This document shows positions 58,401 to 64,000 of a DNA stretch of 64,000 nucleotides, piece by piece. Positions within the stretch are counted from its first letter, which is position 1. The number at the start of each line of letters is the position of its first letter. Location of the stretch: assembly GCF_002483225.1 (NCBI RefSeq), contig NZ_DLHL01000011.1, forward strand, positions 124,001 to 188,000. The letters are read 5' to 3'. Position numbers and translations under genes: made by a program. The notes beneath the pieces were generated by a model. The model did no database searches, had not been told where the DNA came from, and saw only the letters and a program-made list of their open reading frames with translations. Origin of the DNA: Gemmatimonas sp. UBA7669. GTDB lineage: Bacteria > Gemmatimonadota > Gemmatimonadetes > Gemmatimonadales > Gemmatimonadaceae.

Positions 58401-60999
58401 CCGCCTGGCCGTGCAGCACGTGGCGCAGCGCGCGCAACATGGCCTCGGCCGTGTAGGGCTTGGGCAGGAACTCCGACACCAGCAGGGCTTCCACGGCCTC
58501 ACGCCGTGATTCGTCGTGGAAGCCGCTGGAGGCAATGATGGGCAGGTCAGGACGCAGGACCCGCGCCGCCTTGATGAACTCGACTCCGTCCATCACCGGC
58601 ATCATGAGGTCGGTGACCACGACGTCGAACTCCGAGGGCGCCGCTGCAAAAGCGTTCAGTGCCTCTTCGCCGTTCTCTGCAACGGTCAGGATATAGCCAT
58701 ACGACGTGAGCAGCGTTGCCGCCAGATGGCGAATGGGCGCTTCGTCGTCCACGAGCAGCACACGTTCTCCACTACCGCGCGGCAGCTGCGACGTGACAGA
58801 CGGCGGCAATTCGGCACTCTGGCGGACGACGGCCGGTACGCCAATGCGAAAGGTGGAACCCTCCCCCGGCGTACTGCGGACCTGAATGAAGCCGCCGTGG
58901 CTGGTGACAATGGACCGTGACGTGGACAAACCGAGCCCGGTGCCCTCACCAACGGCCTTGGTGGTGAAAAACGGGTCGAAGATGCGCTGCTGCGTGTCTT
59001 CGTCCATGCCGGTACCCGTATCGGCCACCTCGATGAGGACATACGAACCGGCCTCCACATCCGGCGGCACGGACGGATCACCGGCTTCGATCTGCATCCG
59101 GCTTGCCGAGAGCGTGAGCGTGCCACCGGCCGGCATCGCATCACGCGCGTTCACGCAGAGATTGAGCACGACCTGATGCAGCTGGGTGCGATCACCCACC
59201 ACCCACGGCAGGTCATTTGCCAATTCGGTTCGCACCGTGATGGAGCGCGGGAAGGTCTCCTGCATCGTGGCCACAATGTCCAGCAGCACGATGTCCACCG
59301 ACATGGGACGACGCTCGGTCTCCGATCCACGGGCAAACAGCAGCAGCTGCCTCACCATGTCCGCACCACGACGCGCGCTGCGTCCGATCTCGTCGAGAAC
59401 GGGCAGCAGGTCGTCGTCGGTCACCCCATCGCGCAACATATCGATGGAGAACACAATGGGGGTGAGCACGTTGTTGAGATCGTGCGCAATGCCACCCGCC
59501 AGTGTGCCGATGCTTTCGAGTCGCTGCGCCCGCAGCAGCTGCTGTTCAAGCTGCTCCCGCTCACGCTGCGCCATGCGCCGCGCTTCTTCACGGTCAATGG
59601 CACCAAGCGCAAAGTCCAGATTGGCCGCGAGCTTGTCGAGCACCGCCACTTCTTCGGCGTCGAACGAATCCACCGCGTCCGCATAGAGGGACAGCGCGCC
59701 AATGGCCTGCCCATCGCGCCGCAGCGGAAAGCTCGCCGACGCACGGTACCCGGCTTCCAGCGCCGCGTCTCGCCACGGCAACATGATGGAATCGTTCGCG
59801 ATGTCATTGCAAATACTGCGACGATTGCCACGAATGGCGCGACCGGTTGGGCCCTGACCTTCCGGGGTATCGGTCCAGGTAATGCGCCGCTCCGTGAGGT
59901 AGGACGCCACGGCCCCCGCCGAAGCCACGATGAACAACTCCGGCACGTCCCCACTCTTGAGCCCGATCCACGCGGCCCGCATGCCGCCAGTGGTCACGGC
60001 AATTTCGCACACACGCTGGTAGAGCTGTCCGCGATCCGGCGTGTGCACGATGGCGTCGTTGATCTCACTCAGCAACGCATACATGCGCGTCAGGCGGCGC
60101 AGACGCTGTTCGGCGGCCCGCGCCTCCGTGATGTCATGACAGGTGCCAATGGCCTGCGTGATGCGACCGTCCGCTTCGCGATGGGACTGCCAGCGCTCCT
60201 CCAGCAGGCGAGTTTCGCCGGTTGGCAGCACGATGCGATGCTCGAGCACGCAGGGATCCGTGTGCGACACCGAGGCTGCAAAGGCCGCATCCACCTTGGC
60301 CCGATCGTCCGGGTGCACACGCTCGAGAAATGATGCGTGCGTGACCTCGAAGTGGTCCGGGTCCGTCTGGAAGATCCGGTGCACCTCCAAAGACCAGCGT
60401 ACCTCCAACGAACGGAGGTCAGTGACCCAGCTGCCCACTCTGGCCACAGCCTGCGCGTCCACCAGCTCCCGGTTCTGTTTCTCCAGCGCGTGTGTCAGCT
60501 CCTCCTGCGCAGTCAGAGCGCGGCGCAACTGCAGTTCCGTCATCACGAGCGCACTGAGGGTTTCGAGTGCCCGGCGCTGCGTGTCCGTCAACGTGCGAGG
60601 CGCCGTGTCGATGACGCAGAGCGTACCCAGCACGTGCCCCGAGGGCGCCGTCAGCGGGGCTCCCGCATAGAAGCGCAGGTTCGGGTCATTCACGACATAG
60701 CGATTCTCGCGGAACCGCGGATCAAGCAGCGTATCCGGCACCTCCAGCAGGCCGCGCCGATTGAGCGCGTACTGGCAGAAGGAATCTTCACGTGGTGTTT
60801 CCGGATCGGCAAAACCCACCCGGGCCTTGAACCACTGCCGCTGGTCGTCGAGCAACGTGATCAGGGCATACGGCGTACCACAAAGTTCTGCGGCGAGAGC
60901 CACGATGGCGTCGAAGCGCGGCTCGGGTGGCGTGTCCATGATCGCGAAGGAATGCAGCTCCGCGATTCGCGCGACTTCGTCCTGTGCCAGAGGGGGCAT
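58384..60999 (-). CDS. Soluble hybrid histidine kinase (GAF-PAS-GAF-HisKA-HATPase-REC)
   Basis: 871 aa, no membrane helices. First GAF (about 20-160, with FCQYAL), PAS (about 170-300), second GAF (about 310-470, with the LPWRDAALEAGYRASASFPL pattern), HisKA with His506 in GGIAHDLNNVLTP, HATPase about 610-735 (DTGTGM, GTGLGLST) and a receiver with Asp797 in VVTDLMMPVMDG. The GAF cysteine pattern does not identify a chromophore. It is transcribed toward the RND adaptor gene and away from the Ser/Thr kinase. Confidence 0.92.
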   Translation of the reverse strand: MPPLAQDEVARIAELHSFAIMDTPPEPRFDAIVALAAELCGTPYALITLLDDQRQWFKARVGFADPETPREDSFCQYALNRRGLLEVPDTLLDPRFRENRYVVNDPNLRFYAGAPLTAPSGHVLGTLCVIDTAPRTLTDTQRRALETLSALVMTELQLRRALTAQEELTHALEKQNRELVDAQAVARVGSWVTDLRSLEVRWSLEVHRIFQTDPDHFEVTHASFLERVHPDDRAKVDAAFAASVSHTDPCVLEHRIVLPTGETRLLEERWQSHREADGRITQAIGTCHDITEARAAEQRLRRLTRMYALLSEINDAIVHTPDRGQLYQRVCEIAVTTGGMRAAWIGLKSGDVPELFIVASAGAVASYLTERRITWTDTPEGQGPTGRAIRGNRRSICNDIANDSIMLPWRDAALEAGYRASASFPLRRDGQAIGALSLYADAVDSFDAEEVAVLDKLAANLDFALGAIDREEARRMAQREREQLEQQLLRAQRLESIGTLAGGIAHDLNNVLTPIVFSIDMLRDGVTDDDLLPVLDEIGRSARRGADMVRQLLLFARGSETERRPMSVDIVLLDIVATMQETFPRSITVRTELANDLPWVVGDRTQLHQVVLNLCVNARDAMPAGGTLTLSASRMQIEAGDPSVPPDVEAGSYVLIEVADTGTGMDEDTQQRIFDPFFTTKAVGEGTGLGLSTSRSIVTSHGGFIQVRSTPGEGSTFRIGVPAVVRQSAELPPSVTSQLPRGSGERVLLVDDEAPIRHLAATLLTSYGYILTVAENGEEALNAFAAAPSEFDVVVTDLMMPVMDGVEFIKAARVLRPDLPIIASSGFHDESRREAVEALLVSEFLPKPYTAEAMLRALRHVLHGQAVTALP

Positions 61000-61128
61000 G
61001 TTGGCAGGTGAGGGGATGCTGCTCTTGGTCTAGCACCCGAAGTCGTCGCCCCGCCAGAGGCTCTCCAGCGAGAAGCTCCGTCTCATGGTCTGGAACCCGA
61101 GGGCCCCGGGGCCGTAGGTTTGCTCATC

Positions 61129-62976
61129 ATGAAGGGATCTTCGGAACTGCCGACCGAGCTGGGGCCACTGCGTGAGGCCATTCGTGGGCAATACCTCATC
61201 CAACGCGAATTGGGACGCGGTGGGATGGGTATTGTGCTGCTGGCGCAGGACGAGCGATTGGACCGCCTGGTCGCGCTCAAGGTGTTGCCCCCGACGCTGG
61301 CGGCCAGCCCGGAAATCCGCGAGCGCTTCCTGCGCGAAGCGCGCATGGCCGCCCAGCTCTCCCATCCGCACATCGTGCCGGTCTTCAGCGCCGACGAAGT
61401 GCAGGGCTTCGCCTTCTTCGCCATGGGCTACGTCGACGGCGAGACCCTGGGCGAGCGCATTCGCGCGCGTGGCACGCTGCCGCCTGCGGAAGTCGTGCGT
61501 GTGCTGCGTGAAACCGCCTGGGCGCTGGCGTACGCGCACGCGCGCGGCATTGTCCATCGTGATGTCAAACCCGACAACATCCTGATTGAGCGCGGCACAG
61601 GCCGCGCATTCGTGAGTGACTTCGGTATTGCACGCGCCGAATTCAACGCCGCACTCACGCAGGATGGACTGGTACTGGGCAGCGTGCACTTCATGAGTCC
61701 TGAGCAGTCGGCCGGTGAGCCACTCGACGGACGCAGCGACCTGTACGCGCTCGGGTGCATTGGCTTTCTCGCCCTCAGTGGGCGCCTGCCCTTCGACAGC
61801 AACATGCCGCAGAAGGTGCTGCTGGCGCATGCCACCCAGGATCCGCCGCTGCTCCGCAGCGTGGCGCCCGACGTGCCACCGGCACTCGCAGCGGTCATCG
61901 ATCAGTGTCTGCGCAAACGCGCCGACGCCCGCTTTCCCACCGGCGAGGCGTTGGCGGATGCGCTGGGCAAGGCGCTCGAGTCGCTGGACCAGCGGCCGGC
62001 CGCGGCCGAGAAGGCGCTGTCGAGTGCCGAAGCCATGGCGGTGTGGCGCCGCGCGGCCGAACTGCAGGCGGAGGCGGCATCGCGACTCGAGGCGCGCATC
62101 CGCCGTGATGAAACGCGCGCGCTGCGCCCCGTGGGCAGCGCCGATACCGAGGCCGACGAAGCACCCGCCGTCTCAATCAGCAGCGACGCCTTTCGCCTGC
62201 GGGACGTGGAAGCGGCCGCAGTGGAAGCGGGTATCTCGCAACGCTATGTCGCACTCGCACTGGATGAACTGCGTGCGGCGCCCGCCGGTACGGCACTCGC
62301 CGAGCCGCTCTCGCCATGGCGTGATCGTGTGGCCACGCGACTCCTTGGCACGGCGCAGCGCACCTTGTCGGTCAGTCGCATCATTCGCGCCGCACCCGGC
62401 GAGGTACTGCCCGCCATGGGACGCACCTTCCAGTCTTCGCCCTGGCTGCTGCACCTGCGCGATACGCTGGGCGGCCATCCACTCGACGGCGGGGTGCTGG
62501 TGTTCGCGTTGCCCGACATGGTGGGCGGTGACTACAAGTGGACCTGGACGCGCTACGGGGTCTATGTCCCCGAAGTGCGTGTGAGTCTTGCCAGCGTGCC
62601 CGGTGATCCGCGCGCCACCGAAGTCACCATGGCCATCGATCTGCGGCGCGGCCTCACGGCCAACCTCTTCGGGTACGGCGCGGTGATGTCCGCCTTTGGC
62701 AGTGGCGGAGGCGTGGTAGGGGCAGTGGTGGCCAAGAAGGCGCTGGCCATGGTGGGCGCCGCGCTCATAGGTCCGGCGGCCACCGGCGCGCTGCTCGCCG
62801 GGTTGGCCGCCGTCGCCATGGCCGGTCCACTCTACCGATGGGAGATGCGCAAGGCCGCCGAGGAACTCAACGCGGCGCTCGCCGGCATCGAGCTGGGCAT
62901 GCGCGCCTTCAATCTCTTCGGCACGCTGGGTGATCGGCCCGCGCCCCGACCGATCGATCCGACGCTCGGGTACTGA
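61129..62976 (+). CDS. Serine/threonine protein kinase with novel C-terminal membrane part
   Basis: 615 aa from the ATG at 61129 (a TTG at 61120 is the alternative). Kinase domain about 20-285: glycine loop GRGGMGIV, VALKVL, HRDVKPDN, DFGIAR, and GSVHFMSPEQ. There is no PASTA repeat. The C-terminal 300 residues contain a helical segment (LRDVEAAAVEAGISQRYVALALDEL), a beta-rich region and one or two hydrophobic helices (FGSGGGVVGAVVAKKALAMVGAALIGPAATGALLAGLAAVAMAGPL) close to the end. It would phosphorylate unknown partners from the inner membrane. The 130 bp before it hold no other feature that I can support. Confidence 0.9.
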   Translation: MKGSSELPTELGPLREAIRGQYLIQRELGRGGMGIVLLAQDERLDRLVALKVLPPTLAASPEIRERFLREARMAAQLSHPHIVPVFSADEVQGFAFFAMGYVDGETLGERIRARGTLPPAEVVRVLRETAWALAYAHARGIVHRDVKPDNILIERGTGRAFVSDFGIARAEFNAALTQDGLVLGSVHFMSPEQSAGEPLDGRSDLYALGCIGFLALSGRLPFDSNMPQKVLLAHATQDPPLLRSVAPDVPPALAAVIDQCLRKRADARFPTGEALADALGKALESLDQRPAAAEKALSSAEAMAVWRRAAELQAEAASRLEARIRRDETRALRPVGSADTEADEAPAVSISSDAFRLRDVEAAAVEAGISQRYVALALDELRAAPAGTALAEPLSPWRDRVATRLLGTAQRTLSVSRIIRAAPGEVLPAMGRTFQSSPWLLHLRDTLGGHPLDGGVLVFALPDMVGGDYKWTWTRYGVYVPEVRVSLASVPGDPRATEVTMAIDLRRGLTANLFGYGAVMSAFGSGGGVVGAVVAKKALAMVGAALIGPAATGALLAGLAAVAMAGPLYRWEMRKAAEELNAALAGIELGMRAFNLFGTLGDRPAPRPIDPTLGY

Positions 62977-63059
62977 AGGCTGGCTTCACACAAGATACGT
63001 TAACCGGATCGTCCCTCACAACTGAGTTATATTGAGGGGCCACCGTTTCGGGAGCCGTC

Positions 63060-63965
63060 ATGTCCATTCGTCCTGTTCGTCGCATCGCCAGCGCACAGCC
63101 CACCATCGAAGGCGCCGGCGTGCACCTGCATCGAGCCTTCGGTTTCGGCGACACCAGCGAAACGGACCCGTTTCTGCTGTTCGACGACTTCCGTAACGAC
63201 GTGCCCCGGCAGTATGCCCAGGGATTTCCCTGGCATCCGCATCGTGGTATTGAAACCATCACCTACGTGCTGGCGGGGCAGGTGGAGCACGCCGACTCGC
63301 TCGGCAATCGTGGCATGCTGGGTGCGGGTGACGTGCAGTGGATGACGGCTGGGCGCGGCATCGTGCATCACGAAATGCCGCAGGGCGATCCTCAGGGTCG
63401 CATGCACGGCTTCCAGCTCTGGGCCAACCTGCCGTCGTCACTCAAGATGACGGCGCCGCGCTACCAGGACGTGCAGTCGGGCGACATCGCCGAGATCATG
63501 GACGACGATGGCACGCGCGTGCGCGTGATCTGTGGCGAGTTCTGGGGGAAGCGCGGCCCGGTGGACGGCATTGCGGCCGATCCCTGCTATCTCGACGTGT
63601 CCGTGCCCGCCGGAGTGAAAAAGTCACTGCCGGTGGACGCATATCGCAGCACATTCGCCTACATTTTCGAGGGGAGTGGCACGTTTCGCCACGCTTCCGA
63701 TCCGATGGGTGTGCTGACCGAGCGCAGCGCCGGTAACGACGACGATCTGGTGCGCGACATGTCGGGCAACCGATCGCTGGTGTTGTTCGATTCCGGCGAC
63801 GAGGTCGTCGTGCGTGCGGGCAGCGAGGGCATCCGCTTCCTGCTCGTGAGCGGCGCTCCCATCAAGGAACCGGTGGCGTGGTACGGGCCCATCGTGATGA
63901 ACACCCAGGCCGAGTTGGAGCAGGCAGTGCGCGAGCTGCGCGCCGGGACGTTCATCAAGGACTGA
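63060..63965 (+). CDS. Pirin-family cupin protein
   Basis: 301 aa. Cupin fold with the pirin metal motif: FPWHPHRGIETITYVLAGQVEHADSLGNRG near residues 57-86 gives the His-x-His and Glu/His ligands, followed by QWMTAGRGIVHHEMP, also a pirin signature. A quercetinase-like dioxygenase or a redox regulator are known roles of pirins; none is proven here. The gene starts 83 bp after the Ser/Thr kinase stop. 63966-64000 is too short to interpret. Confidence 0.93.
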   Translation: MSIRPVRRIASAQPTIEGAGVHLHRAFGFGDTSETDPFLLFDDFRNDVPRQYAQGFPWHPHRGIETITYVLAGQVEHADSLGNRGMLGAGDVQWMTAGRGIVHHEMPQGDPQGRMHGFQLWANLPSSLKMTAPRYQDVQSGDIAEIMDDDGTRVRVICGEFWGKRGPVDGIAADPCYLDVSVPAGVKKSLPVDAYRSTFAYIFEGSGTFRHASDPMGVLTERSAGNDDDLVRDMSGNRSLVLFDSGDEVVVRAGSEGIRFLLVSGAPIKEPVAWYGPIVMNTQAELEQAVRELRAGTFIKD

Positions 63966-64000
63966 ACACCGTGAACCCGTGTCTATCGTGATTCCACGCG

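Overview
The window is GC-rich chromosomal DNA with densely packed genes. The best guess for its source is a soil or freshwater Gemmatimonadota bacterium (Gemmatimonas-like). This rests on the gene mixture: many secreted or lipoprotein metallohydrolases, a sortilin/BNR-repeat protein, paired DUF5117-type metalloproteases, PAS/GAF hybrid histidine kinases, a PASTA-less Ser/Thr kinase, and lipoboxes typical of a diderm. No rRNA, tRNA, CRISPR array or intact insertion sequence was recognised, so the assignment is inference only.

Layout. 1-2.4 kb (minus): an AAA ATPase cut by the window edge, translationally coupled to an N6-adenine DNA methylase; this looks like part of a restriction or defence island. 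2.5-5.7 kb (minus): a small hypothetical gene and a decayed ORF, the ABC-F factor EttA, and an ECF sigma factor with its ZAS-type anti-sigma factor. 5.8-8.2 kb (plus): a DsbD/CcdA-like thiol-electron carrier, a periplasmic thioredoxin and a LacI regulator. 8.3-11.8 kb: an M1-like peptidase lipoprotein and a quinone/catechol-detoxification pair (VOC dioxygenase plus esterase) behind a good sigma-70 promoter that carries an MhqR-like operator. 12-19.2 kb: two successive pairs of solute-binding lipoprotein plus hybrid histidine kinase, with no transporter permease. 19.4-27.4 kb: mostly housekeeping or metabolic genes (DUF1569, PLP decarboxylase, DUF1835, mannose-1-P guanylyltransferase, 2H phosphoesterase, DUF2007, threonylcarbamoyl-AMP synthase, FabI). 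27.4-33.2 kb: two more hybrid kinases around a SRPBCC-like protein and an MFS transporter. 33.3-36.5 kb: a 1087-aa secreted sortilin/BNR-like protein.

36.7-41.9 kb is a coherent cassette: a perfect 16-bp palindrome, an SPFH/band-7 membrane protein, a ribbon-helix-helix protein, two tandem alpha/beta hydrolases and a third gene that keeps only their N-terminal domain. 42.3-53.1 kb holds two paralogous metzincin-like lipoproteins separated by a creatininase-like protein, a SWIM/SNF2 helicase and a subclass-B3-like metallo-beta-lactamase. 53.4-58.4 kb has a rhodanese and an RND efflux permease with its adaptor. 58.4-64 kb has another hybrid kinase, a Ser/Thr kinase and a pirin.

A family of large palindromic intergenic repeats (about 80-155 bp) was seen at four places (8.2, 42.0, 53.3 and 53.75 kb). 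The most notable candidates for new biology are the permease-less binding-protein/kinase pairs, the SPFH-RHH-palindrome cassette with its stand-alone hydrolase N-domain, the methylase-ATPase module at the edge, and the dispersed palindromic repeat.
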